From Chitinophaga sp. (lineage in GTDB: Bacteria; Bacteroidota; Bacteroidia; Chitinophagales; Chitinophagaceae), in the NCBI RefSeq assembly GCF_017745275.1, contig NZ_JAGHZS010000009.1:1-64000 (forward strand): a stretch of 64,000 nt of DNA. The letters run 5' to 3'. The notes beneath the pieces are model-generated. The model did no database searches. It worked only from the letters and a program-made list of their open reading frames with translations, and was not told where the DNA came from. This document shows, piece by piece, positions 17,933-26,091 of the stretch. Made by a program: the position numbers and the translations under genes. Every line of letters begins with the position of its first letter. The first letter of the stretch is position 1.

Positions 17933-17976
17933 TCAACCACTTGTTTTAATAGCACCCGGTAAACGTATATTCAATT

Positions 17977-17994
17977 TTGTACCATTTGGTACAA
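17977..17994. promoter_or_regulatory. Perfect TetR operator candidate upstream of the MFS operon
   Basis: TTGTACCATTTGGTACAA is a perfect inverted repeat (8-2-8) 15 bp before the MFS start. Its position would block a promoter serving MFS-PhzF-hydrolase. The imperfect sister site before tetR supports the assignment. Confidence 0.8.
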
Positions 17995-18009
17995 TATAAA
18001 TTTATCAGC

Positions 18010-19221
18010 ATGGAAAAAAACACTTCGCTCACCACCGCCACCGCCGTATTATTTGCGATCGCCAGCGGATGCGCCGTTGCCAACGTATACTACGCCCAGC
18101 CCCTGCTCAACACCATGAGCCAGGATCTCCATATTCCTGCCGCCGATACAGGTATCATCATTACCATTACGCAAAGTGGTTACGCAGCCGGGCTGTTGCT
18201 GCTACTCCCACTGGGCGATCTGTTTAATCGTCGGAAGTTAATTGTAACACAATTATTGCTCGCCATGGCGGCGCTTGCACTGGTAGCCTGGGCGCCCAGC
18301 CGCGGGCTCTTTTTTGCCGGTATAGCCGCCATAGGGATGCTGGCAGTGGTCACCCAAACATTGGTGGCATATGCCGCAACGCTGGCGGCGCCATCGGCAC
18401 GTGGCCGTATGGTAGGACTGGTCACCAGCGGCGTGGTACTCGGCATCCTGCTGGCGCGTACTATTTCCGGCACGCTGGCGGATATGGCCGGATGGAGAGC
18501 TGTGTATCTTTTTTCTGCCACGCTGATGCTGCTCACCGCCATCGCCCTGTTCCGGGTACTTCCACGGGAAGATCCCAATAAAACAGTGACCACCTATCCC
18601 CAACTGCTGGCCTCCGTTTTTCAATTGCTCCTACAGGAGCCGATACTTCGCACCCGTGCTATCCTGGCAGGGTTTATCTTCGCGGCCTTCAGCGTATTAT
18701 GGACCTCATTGGTACTCCCGCTCAGCGCACCGCCCTATGAATTCAGCCATACTGTCACCGGCCTGTTTGGACTCATAGGTGTAGCCGGTGCACTTGGCGC
18801 CACCAAAGCCGGGCAACTGGCCGATCAGGGCCACAGCCAACGGACTACCGGCATTGCACTCACCCTACTCCTGCTCTCCTGGATACCTCTCGGTTTTACC
18901 ACCTCTTACCTTCCGGCACTCATTGCCGGCATTATCCTGCTGGACCTGGCTGTACAAGCAGTACATGTTACCAACCAAAGCCTTATTTATCAAATCCGCC
19001 CGGAATCCAGGAACCGCCTGGTAGCCGGGTACATGCTCTTCTACTCCATCGGCAGCGGCAGCGGCAGCATTGCTGCCACCACCACGTACGCTCATACCGG
19101 CTGGACAGGCGTATGCATACTCGGTGCTGCCATCAGCGCCATGGGACTTGCTTTCTGGGCCATCACCCTGCCCTGCACCCACACGCATAAAAAAGCAATA
19201 ACTTTGGGATACGATAAATAA
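18010..19221 (+). CDS. MFS transporter, predicted drug or metabolite exporter
   Basis: A 403-residue inner-membrane protein with twelve hydrophobic helices. The MFS loop 2-3 signature appears as GDLFNRRKLI around residues 70-79, and RGRMVGLV is in the matching mid-protein region. The start was taken at MEKNTSL, right behind the palindromic operator. It resembles arabinose-efflux or YnfM-like exporters. The tetR gene upstream and the short 8-bp gap to PhzF suggest an inducible efflux-plus-modification operon; the inducer is unknown. Confidence 0.9.
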   Translation: MEKNTSLTTATAVLFAIASGCAVANVYYAQPLLNTMSQDLHIPAADTGIIITITQSGYAAGLLLLLPLGDLFNRRKLIVTQLLLAMAALALVAWAPSRGLFFAGIAAIGMLAVVTQTLVAYAATLAAPSARGRMVGLVTSGVVLGILLARTISGTLADMAGWRAVYLFSATLMLLTAIALFRVLPREDPNKTVTTYPQLLASVFQLLLQEPILRTRAILAGFIFAAFSVLWTSLVLPLSAPPYEFSHTVTGLFGLIGVAGALGATKAGQLADQGHSQRTTGIALTLLLLSWIPLGFTTSYLPALIAGIILLDLAVQAVHVTNQSLIYQIRPESRNRLVAGYMLFYSIGSGSGSIAATTTYAHTGWTGVCILGAAISAMGLAFWAITLPCTHTHKKAITLGYDK

Positions 19222-19229
19222 CCCATGTC

Positions 19230-20027
19230 ATGCCACATATACCCATTTACCAGGTAGACGCCTTCACAGACGAATTATTCCACGGCAATCCGGCCGCGGT
19301 ATGTCAACTGGAAACCTGGCTACCCACCGATATCCTGCAAAAAATTGCCGCCGAAAACTTCTTGCCGGAAACCGCCTTTTTCATACCGGCTGCACAATCC
19401 GGGCATTATGAACTCCGCTGGTTTACGCCTGAAATAGAAATGGATCTCTGCGGACATGCCACCCTCGCCACCGCACATGTGCTGTTCAATCACCTGGGAT
19501 GGGATTTCCACCAGATCACGTTTCATACGCAAAGCGGTCCGTTGACCGTCAGCAAAAACAACCAGCTGCTCACCCTTAATTTCCCTGCAAGACCTGCTAC
19601 AGCCGCATCTCTGCCACCGGAAATACTCAAGGGTATCGGTGTATATCCCATGGAAGTACTGAAAGCACGCGACTATATCCTCGTATACCACGATGAAAAC
19701 ATTATACGTCAACTGCAACCGGATAAATCTATCCTGGACCAGATTAACCTGGACCCTGGCGGCATTATCGTTACTGCAAAAGGAAAAGACGTAGATTTCG
19801 TGTCCCGCTACTTTACACCACAGGCCAGCATCCTGGAAGATCCCGTTACCGGATCCGCCCACTGTTCCCTCATTCCTTTCTGGAGTGCACAGCTGGATAA
19901 AAAAGAAATGATTGCCCTGCAGGTATCTCCCAGAACCGGGAAGTTATATTGCGTGGATGCCGGCGATCGTGTACTCATTGGTGGCCATTGCAAAACCTAT
20001 CTCGAAGGAAATATTTTTGTACCTTAA
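19230..20027 (+). CDS. PhzF-family isomerase-like protein
   Basis: A 265-residue protein with the PhzF/diaminopimelate-epimerase-like double fold. The catalytic Glu47 is in FLPETAFF, CGHAT sits at 74-78, and the second-half motif DPVTGSAHC follows near residue 207. PhzF itself isomerises a phenazine precursor, but most homologues lie outside phenazine clusters and have unknown substrates. No other phenazine gene is in this window. It follows the MFS gene by 8 bp and precedes the hydrolase by 4 bp, so it is in the TetR-controlled operon. Confidence 0.92.
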   Translation: MPHIPIYQVDAFTDELFHGNPAAVCQLETWLPTDILQKIAAENFLPETAFFIPAAQSGHYELRWFTPEIEMDLCGHATLATAHVLFNHLGWDFHQITFHTQSGPLTVSKNNQLLTLNFPARPATAASLPPEILKGIGVYPMEVLKARDYILVYHDENIIRQLQPDKSILDQINLDPGGIIVTAKGKDVDFVSRYFTPQASILEDPVTGSAHCSLIPFWSAQLDKKEMIALQVSPRTGKLYCVDAGDRVLIGGHCKTYLEGNIFVP

Positions 20028-20031
20028 ACGA

Positions 20032-21147
20032 ATGACACGCTTCCTTATACCGCTCTGGACATTACTTTGCTACACAGTATCCGCCACCGCTCAAAGCTTA
20101 CCAGTCATAGATAACACCGTCAATGCCTTCATGACCAAATACCATGTACCTGGCATGGCCATCGCTGTTACCCATCACGGTAAGCTGGTATACGCCAAAG
20201 GATACGGCTATGCGGATACGTTGCGCCAAACAGGCGTTACGCCCAATAGCCTTTTTCGAATTGCCAGCGTGTCGAAATGTATAACGGCAACGGCTATACT
20301 AAAACTTGCAGATGCAGGGAAACTCTCGCTCGACGCCACCGTGTTTGGGAAAAAAGGCATCCTCGGGACTGCATATGGACAGCCTCCTTACCCGGAAAAT
20401 CTGCGGAAGATCACCGTACGCCAGTTGCTGCAGCATACCGCCGGCGGCTGGACTAACAACAGCACAGATCCGATGTTCAGTCATCCTGGCTTATCCGCTG
20501 CTGAACTGATTTCATGGACCATCACCCACCAACCGCTGGAAAATACACCCGGAGAGGTATACGCTTACTCTAACTTCGGTTACTGCATATTGGGCCGGAT
20601 CATCGAAAAGGTATCCGGCATGCCCTATGATGCTTATGTGAAGAAAGCCATCCTGCAACCCAGCGGTATCACTGATATGCAGATTGGCGGTAACACACTC
20701 GCCCAACAAAAAGCGAATGAAGTCACCTATTACGGTCAACATGGCGAACAGCCTTATATCTACAACATCACCCGCATGGATGCACATGGCGGATGGATTG
20801 CCTCGGCTGCTGACCTGGCACGCCTGCTGGTACATGTAGATGGATTTCCTGCGCCTGAAGATATACTCTCTGATACCGCCATTACCGCTATGACTACCGG
20901 CTCTAAGGCGAACACCGGCTACGCCCTGGGCTGGGCCGTAAATCCTTATCACAACTGGTGGCATTCCGGTTCTCTTCCCGGCACCGCCAGCGAAATTATC
21001 CGCTCTCATCACGGCTTTACCTGGGTAATGCTTTGTAATACCCGCACAGACGATAGTTTCTTTAATGACCTCGATGGGTTACTATGGGGAGCAGTTAACG
21101 ATCCAACTACACCATGGCCTGGTGTGGATCTTTTTACCAATAAATAA
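20032..21147 (+). CDS. Secreted serine hydrolase, beta-lactamase class C/penicillin-binding fold
   Basis: A 371-residue exported protein with a signal peptide ending SATAQ at about residue 21. The catalytic SxxK is Ser79-Val-Ser-Lys82 (FRIASVSK). The YxN motif is in YAYSNFGY and the HxG-type third motif is WWHSGSLPG. This family includes class C beta-lactamases, D-aminopeptidases and esterases. Sequence does not distinguish them, so calling it a resistance enzyme would be unsafe. It starts 4 bp after phzF and is the last gene of the operon. Confidence 0.88.
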   Translation: MTRFLIPLWTLLCYTVSATAQSLPVIDNTVNAFMTKYHVPGMAIAVTHHGKLVYAKGYGYADTLRQTGVTPNSLFRIASVSKCITATAILKLADAGKLSLDATVFGKKGILGTAYGQPPYPENLRKITVRQLLQHTAGGWTNNSTDPMFSHPGLSAAELISWTITHQPLENTPGEVYAYSNFGYCILGRIIEKVSGMPYDAYVKKAILQPSGITDMQIGGNTLAQQKANEVTYYGQHGEQPYIYNITRMDAHGGWIASAADLARLLVHVDGFPAPEDILSDTAITAMTTGSKANTGYALGWAVNPYHNWWHSGSLPGTASEIIRSHHGFTWVMLCNTRTDDSFFNDLDGLLWGAVNDPTTPWPGVDLFTNK

Positions 21148-21344
21148 TATCATTTCACCACAAGCTGGTTGTATAGTTCTGTATGGCGGATAATTATCTG
21201 CCACCATACCAGTCCCCCTTGTTCGGCTATCTGAAAAAAATATTCCTGTTAATGCTTTGTTAACGCTTCCATGAAGGCTATCCGCTTTACCGTAATGAAT
21301 ACACTGAGTGTAGCCATTTCGAAACGAAAATAAGGGCATAAAAA

Positions 21345-21376
21345 AGGCTGATTAAAGTATTATTTTTAATCAGCCT
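21345..21376. terminator. Bidirectional hairpin terminator
   Basis: AGGCTGATTAAA and TTTAATCAGCCT form a perfect 12-bp stem around an 8-nt loop. It lies between the convergent hydrolase and small membrane protein genes, with A-rich flanks upstream. The rest of the 270-bp gap shows nothing else convincing. Confidence 0.8.
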
Positions 21377-21417
21377 GGTTACTATCTATCATTATGAAAC
21401 AAACCTATTATGCACAC

Positions 21418-21807
21418 TTACCTGACTACCTGTACCCCCAGGTACTTAGCCTTCGTTAACAAGTATACACCACCTAGATAAGATGCAATACCCATCAGCG
21501 TAAACACCGCCAACATCCAGATAATTTTACGCCGGTTGCCCCTGCGTCTTTCATCTCTGTTCAACACCATCTGCTCCAGTTCCAGCCAGCGTCTCCCGGG
21601 ATCGGCACTTTTGAAACGCTGATCCAGTGCACCTGACTTCATCATTTTCTGATAAACAGCAGCAACTAATTTGGCATTAGGTATATTGTCCATTAAAGCA
21701 ATCAGCTCTTTAGTTTCTTCATCTGTTACGCGCCGGGTTACTGTTGGCTTTTCCGGCAACTGCTTTAACCATATACTATCTGCAATCATTTTAAAATAAG
21801 AATTCAT
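21418..21807 (-). CDS. Hypothetical membrane-anchored protein
   Basis: A 129-residue protein of no family I recognise. The N-terminal 90 residues are soluble and charged (VTRRVTDEETKELIALMDNIPNAKLV). A basic stretch RDERRRGNRRK precedes one transmembrane helix (IIWMLAVFTLMGIASYLGGVYLL, about 95-118), so the bulk should face the cytoplasm. The start at MNSYFKMI was chosen over an upstream in-frame ATG. It is divergent from a two-component operon, but no functional link is shown. Confidence 0.65.
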   Translation of the reverse strand: MNSYFKMIADSIWLKQLPEKPTVTRRVTDEETKELIALMDNIPNAKLVAAVYQKMMKSGALDQRFKSADPGRRWLELEQMVLNRDERRRGNRRKIIWMLAVFTLMGIASYLGGVYLLTKAKYLGVQVVR

Positions 21808-21953
21808 AATAATGCCTGCATGATTAAATTGATCTCCGTAATGTATGTATGTACGAAGGGCGGGCATGCATAGTTTTCATTTTAACGAGAAAACCTTTTA
21901 GCAACGGCAGGCACCGTTTCGGCGTTTGTACACGCCCAACCCCGCCACTACAG

Positions 21954-21969
21954 AATTCCTTTAGGAATT
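21954..21969. promoter_or_regulatory. Inverted repeat upstream of the response regulator
   Basis: AATTCCTTTAGGAATT is a perfect palindrome (7-2-7), ending 17 bp before the response-regulator ATG. It is a candidate operator for autoregulation or for control of the two-component operon. Confidence 0.5.
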
Positions 21970-21986
21970 ATCCCTATTTTTAGCCC

Positions 21987-22658
21987 ATGAAAGTGCTGAT
22001 TATAGAAGACGAACCCGCGCTCAGAACCAGTATACAGGAATACCTGGAACACCAGGGCTATATCTGTGAACTGGCAGCTGATTTTAAACAGGCCATCGAT
22101 AAAGTCAATGAATTTGACTACGATTGTATTGTAGCGGATATCGGCCTTCCTTTCGGAAACGGACTGGATGTGGTGAAAGAGCTGAAAATGCTGGAATCCA
22201 AAGCTGGCATCATCATTATCTCTGCCAAAGATTCACTGGAAGATAAACTCCGTGGCCTGGAACTCGGCGCGGATGACTATCTCACCAAGCCTTTCCATCT
22301 ATCCGAATTAAATGCCCGCGTAAATGCCATTTTACGGCGCAAAAACTTTGATGGAAATACCACCATCACCTTCGCGGAAATTGTGATCAAACCAGCTTCT
22401 AAAACAGTGCTGGTACACAATAAATCCCTTACCCTCACCGGCAAAGAATACCAGTTGCTGCTCTATTTCATTGCCAACCAACACCGGGTAGTGACCAAAT
22501 CCGCACTGGCCGGACATCTATGGGGTGATGAATACGACCAGGCCGGCTCCTACGACTTCATTTATACACACATCAAAAACCTCCGTAAAAAGATGCTGGA
22601 AGCTGGCGGAGAAGATTATATCAAAACGGTTTATGGCACCGGTTACCGCTTCGGATAA
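21987..22658 (+). CDS. OmpR-family response regulator
   Basis: A 223-residue regulator. The receiver domain has acidic Glu7/Asp8, phospho-acceptor Asp51 (VADIGLP) and Lys101 (TKPF). The OmpR/PhoB winged helix (about 125-222) ends with the usual DYIKTVYGTGYRFG. It is followed 34 bp later by a histidine kinase and then a TonB-dependent receptor, resembling heavy-metal or iron-responsive sets. It probably binds direct repeats as a dimer. Confidence 0.95.
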   Translation: MKVLIIEDEPALRTSIQEYLEHQGYICELAADFKQAIDKVNEFDYDCIVADIGLPFGNGLDVVKELKMLESKAGIIIISAKDSLEDKLRGLELGADDYLTKPFHLSELNARVNAILRRKNFDGNTTITFAEIVIKPASKTVLVHNKSLTLTGKEYQLLLYFIANQHRVVTKSALAGHLWGDEYDQAGSYDFIYTHIKNLRKKMLEAGGEDYIKTVYGTGYRFG

Positions 22659-22692
22659 ACCCCGCCCTCACACATAAATATTTACCGCTATC

Positions 22693-23955
22693 ATGAAGTT
22701 GCTGACCAAAACAACCGTGTACTTTTTGCTGATCATGTTACCTGTTTTTACTGCAGGCACTTTCTTCTTCTATACTAAATTTAATAAAGAGATAAAACAT
22801 GAAACAGATGAAGAACTGATCAACGATAAACTACAGTGGATGCGTTACCTGGATACTGCCAGCGTTAACAACCCCGTTTTCAACATCCATACACCGGAGT
22901 TTAATTTACAGCCAACAGATAAAACCACACAGGATAAACACAAACTAAAAGGCATCAATATTTACCAGGAACCGGAAAATACCTATGCGCCCTTCCGGCA
23001 ACTGTCGCAGGTGATCACATTGCACAACCGGAACTACGAACTCACCCTGCGTAAATCACTCATCGAAAAAGATGACCTGATTAAAAACGTAGCTTACGTG
23101 ATGCTCACCGCCTTCGGCGGATTACTCCTGTTTGTACTGATCATCAACTGGCTGATCAGCAGAAGCATCTGGCGCCCCTTCTATCGCTCGCTCGATAAGA
23201 TACAACGCCTGCAACTGAATAAGCTGGAAAACACCGTGTTTGACCGCACCAATACACACGAATTCAACCAGCTCAACGGTGCGCTCAACAACATGACCAA
23301 CCGCATTCACCAGGACTATACCAGCATCAAAGAACTCACAGAAGATGCAGCCCATGAAATGCAGACCCCCTTGGCCATTGCACAAAGTAAACTGGAATTA
23401 TTGCTGCAGGATGATACCCTGTCTGAAACACAACTCAATGGCATCCTCCTGAGTTATGAAGAGCTGCAACGCTTGTCCAGGCTCAATCACAACCTGCTGC
23501 TATTAGCCAAAATAGAAAATCAGCAATACCCTGTTACCGAACAACCGGACCTCTGTACCGTTATAGAAAAGTATTTACTGCTTTTTGAAGAATTAATACG
23601 GGAGAAGGATATCAGCATCCATAAAGAAATGACAGATCACGCCCCATGGCCCCTGCACCCGGCGCTCACAGATATCCTCGTCAGTAATCTGCTGGGCAAT
23701 GCCATCAAATACAATTATCCCAAAGGGAATATTGATATCCGCATCACCGCCAACAGTTTCATCATCAGCAATACCAGCGAATTGCCGGAAATCCCTGCCA
23801 GCATGTTGTTTCAACGTTTCAAAAAAAACCATACCGGCTACACCAATACCAATGGCCTGGGACTCGCTATCGTGAAAAAAATAGCAGACTCTTATCACCT
23901 CCAAATCCGGTATGATTATCACAACGGACAACATATTTTTTCTGTTACCTTTTGA
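22693..23955 (+). CDS. Sensor histidine kinase
   Basis: A 420-residue membrane kinase with transmembrane helices at about 9-26 and 133-157 enclosing a roughly 100-residue periplasmic sensor. The HisKA phospho-acceptor is His221 (DAAHEMQTPLAIA). The ATPase domain shows N-box LLGNAIKYN and glycine box NGLGLAIVKKIA, while the usual G1 DxGxG motif is not evident (FIISNTSELPEIP occupies that place). It is the partner of the OmpR-type regulator encoded just upstream. The signal is unknown; the adjacent receptor gene suggests an iron, copper or siderophore cue. Confidence 0.92.
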   Translation: MKLLTKTTVYFLLIMLPVFTAGTFFFYTKFNKEIKHETDEELINDKLQWMRYLDTASVNNPVFNIHTPEFNLQPTDKTTQDKHKLKGINIYQEPENTYAPFRQLSQVITLHNRNYELTLRKSLIEKDDLIKNVAYVMLTAFGGLLLFVLIINWLISRSIWRPFYRSLDKIQRLQLNKLENTVFDRTNTHEFNQLNGALNNMTNRIHQDYTSIKELTEDAAHEMQTPLAIAQSKLELLLQDDTLSETQLNGILLSYEELQRLSRLNHNLLLLAKIENQQYPVTEQPDLCTVIEKYLLLFEELIREKDISIHKEMTDHAPWPLHPALTDILVSNLLGNAIKYNYPKGNIDIRITANSFIISNTSELPEIPASMLFQRFKKNHTGYTNTNGLGLAIVKKIADSYHLQIRYDYHNGQHIFSVTF

Positions 23956-24017
23956 TTCCTCAGATTTACTCCAGATTCCCTTCTTTATTTTGTGCGGTAA
24001 ACCATAAGCACCGTTAT

Positions 24018-26012
24018 ATGAAACAAATGCTACTGGCCATCGTTGTACTCAGCACAGCCCTTCCATTGGCTGCTCAAAATCGTGTGGCCGTTCCCGTTAA
24101 AGATACTACTGCGAAACCTGCTCCGGCAGATACCATCAGCAAAGTATCGGATCTGAATGAAGTCATTATTACCTCTACCCGTAATAACAGCCGCATCGAA
24201 GACCTTCCCATGAAAGTGGAAGTAATGGGTAAAGAGGAAATGATAGAAGAAAGCGGGATCAAACCCGGCAACGTGGCAAGTATTCTCGGCGACTTATCCG
24301 TCATACATATTCAAAACACTTCTGCGGTGAGTGGCAACAACGCCATCCGCATGCAGGGACTGGATGGTAAATACACCCAACTGCTCCGCGATGGAGTACC
24401 CGTATATGAAGGTCTCAGTGGCAATTTCGGCGTACTTGCCATTCCGCCACTGGATCTCAAACAAATAGAAATCATCAAGGGATCTGTGTCCACCTTATAC
24501 GGTGGTGGCGCTATTGCCGGCATCATCAACTTCGTGGCCAAAACACCCGGCAGTAAACCGGAACTCACCATCCTCGCCAACCAGACCACCCTGAAAGAAA
24601 CCAATGTAAACGCTTTCTATTCTGAACGCTACGGTAAAACAGGACTCACCCTTTTTGCCGGCGTAACCACGCAGAACCCGGTAGACGTCAATAAAGACGG
24701 CTTCAGCGATGTACCCCGCCTGCGCCAATACCTGCTGCATCCCCGCTTCTTCTGGTATATCAATCCACTCACCACCCTGGTAGCAGGCTACACCGGCACC
24801 ATCGAAAAAAGAGAAGGCGGCGATATGCAGGTGCTGGAACATCAGGCCGATAATATTCACCAATACACGGAAGTAAACAACACTGATCGCCACAGCGTAG
24901 ACCTGCAGTTTACCCGCAAAAACCTGGGCGGCGGTACCCTCGCCGTCAAAGCCGTAGGAAGCTTCTTCCACCTGCAAAACGATCAGGGCACCTTCGCATT
25001 GCTGGGTAATCAAACCAGCACTTATGCAGAAGCATCTTATAACAAAAAAAGCGGCAAACACGACTGGGTAGCAGGACTCAACAACACCGGCGAAATTTAT
25101 CGCCGTGCTACCGGCGACAGCACCCTGCTGGGCAACTACACTTACAATACTATGGGCGCCTTTATACAGGATGGCTACCACATCACTGATCAACTCCTGG
25201 CGGAAGCCGGCTTACGCGCCGACTACCACAACGTTTTCGGCTGGTATGTATTACCTCGCCTGGCCTTTATGTACAAACCTATTGAAGATCTTTCCATACG
25301 CCTGAGCGCCGGTACCGGGTATAAATCGCCCGCTATCTTTACCTCACAAACGCAAACCATCGGCTACCGCAACCTGCTTCCCCTCAGCGCTGGTATCAGG
25401 TCTGAAAGAAGTCAGGGCATCAACTTCGATGGCAACTACCGTACTTCCCTTGGCAAAGTAGAAATGACGCTCAACCAGGCTTTCTACTACACTCACATCA
25501 AAGATCCGATATTACCAGTAGCCAGCACTTCCCACGCCGGTATGCTGATGCTGGAAAATATGCCTTACGCAGTAAATAGCCTGGGTACAGATACCTACCT
25601 GCGTTTTGCCCTGGATCACCTGGAATTATACCTAGGCTACAACCACACCGTTTCCCGCTATAACAACACCGGATCTGTGAATATTCCTTATGCACCACAG
25701 GATAAATTCGCCAGCACCCTGGCCTACGAAATAGAAGGGAAATGGCGCTTTGGCATCGAAAACAGCTGGATAGGTAACCAATACGATTACAACAACCAGA
25801 AAACGCCGAACTACTGGTTCTGGGCGGCCATGATTTCCCGTCAGTTTGGTGAGCATATCACCGTGGTACTGAATGGAGAAAACATCTTTGATGCACGCCA
25901 GGGCAAAAATACCCCACTCTTCACCGGTCCGGTAAGTAATCCAAACTTTGCCAACCTCTGGGGACCCATAGATGGACGTACCATCAACCTGTCCGTAAAA
26001 TTTAATTTATAG
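24018..26012 (+). CDS. TonB-dependent outer-membrane receptor
   Basis: A 664-residue receptor starting at MKQMLLAIVV with a signal peptide ending PLAAQ. A TonB-box-like segment (LNEVIITSTRN) precedes the plug (IEDLPMKVEVMGKEEM, through QIEIIKGSVSTLYGGGAIAGIINFVAK), followed by a barrel of about 500 residues. It is of the CirA/FepA type rather than SusC, as it lacks the carboxypeptidase-like domain. It follows the histidine kinase by 62 bp. Iron-siderophore, haem or copper uptake is plausible, but ligand residues cannot be read. Confidence 0.93.
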   Translation: MKQMLLAIVVLSTALPLAAQNRVAVPVKDTTAKPAPADTISKVSDLNEVIITSTRNNSRIEDLPMKVEVMGKEEMIEESGIKPGNVASILGDLSVIHIQNTSAVSGNNAIRMQGLDGKYTQLLRDGVPVYEGLSGNFGVLAIPPLDLKQIEIIKGSVSTLYGGGAIAGIINFVAKTPGSKPELTILANQTTLKETNVNAFYSERYGKTGLTLFAGVTTQNPVDVNKDGFSDVPRLRQYLLHPRFFWYINPLTTLVAGYTGTIEKREGGDMQVLEHQADNIHQYTEVNNTDRHSVDLQFTRKNLGGGTLAVKAVGSFFHLQNDQGTFALLGNQTSTYAEASYNKKSGKHDWVAGLNNTGEIYRRATGDSTLLGNYTYNTMGAFIQDGYHITDQLLAEAGLRADYHNVFGWYVLPRLAFMYKPIEDLSIRLSAGTGYKSPAIFTSQTQTIGYRNLLPLSAGIRSERSQGINFDGNYRTSLGKVEMTLNQAFYYTHIKDPILPVASTSHAGMLMLENMPYAVNSLGTDTYLRFALDHLELYLGYNHTVSRYNNTGSVNIPYAPQDKFASTLAYEIEGKWRFGIENSWIGNQYDYNNQKTPNYWFWAAMISRQFGEHITVVLNGENIFDARQGKNTPLFTGPVSNPNFANLWGPIDGRTINLSVKFNL

Positions 26013-26023
26013 ATAATATAGAG

Positions 26024-26091
26024 AACGGCGTACCTTTGCGATCCTAATTTTCTGTATAAAAATGAAATTCGCAAAAAACAGGTACGCCGTT
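26024..26091. promoter_or_regulatory. Nested inverted repeat around the start codon of the LtaS-like gene
   Basis: AACGGCGTACC (26024-26034) and GGTACGCCGTT (26081-26091) are exact reverse complements. Inside them TTTGCGA (26035-26041) pairs with TCGCAAA (26069-26075), leaving a 5-nt bulge and a 27-nt loop that contains the ATG at 26062. TACCTTTG (26031-26038), a TAnnTTTG -7 match, lies in the left arm. It could be an operator, or a start-sequestering hairpin in read-through RNA. Confidence 0.55.

Noticed and set aside
19230..20027. Phenazine biosynthesis cluster
   Set aside because: Only a PhzF-like gene is present; no other phz gene is in the window.
20032..21147. Calling the serine hydrolase an antibiotic-resistance beta-lactamase
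   Set aside because: The SxxK/YxN fold is shared with peptidases and esterases; no feature is specific for beta-lactam hydrolysis.
21246..21263. CTGTTAA/TTGTTAA pair as an operator
   Set aside because: It lies between two convergent 3' ends, where no promoter is expected, and the second unit is inexact.
24495..25193. Long minus-strand frame opposite the TonB receptor, and the similar one at 26764-27639 opposite the LtaS-like gene
   Set aside because: Both lie antisense within conserved genes and show the biased composition of shadow frames without motifs.
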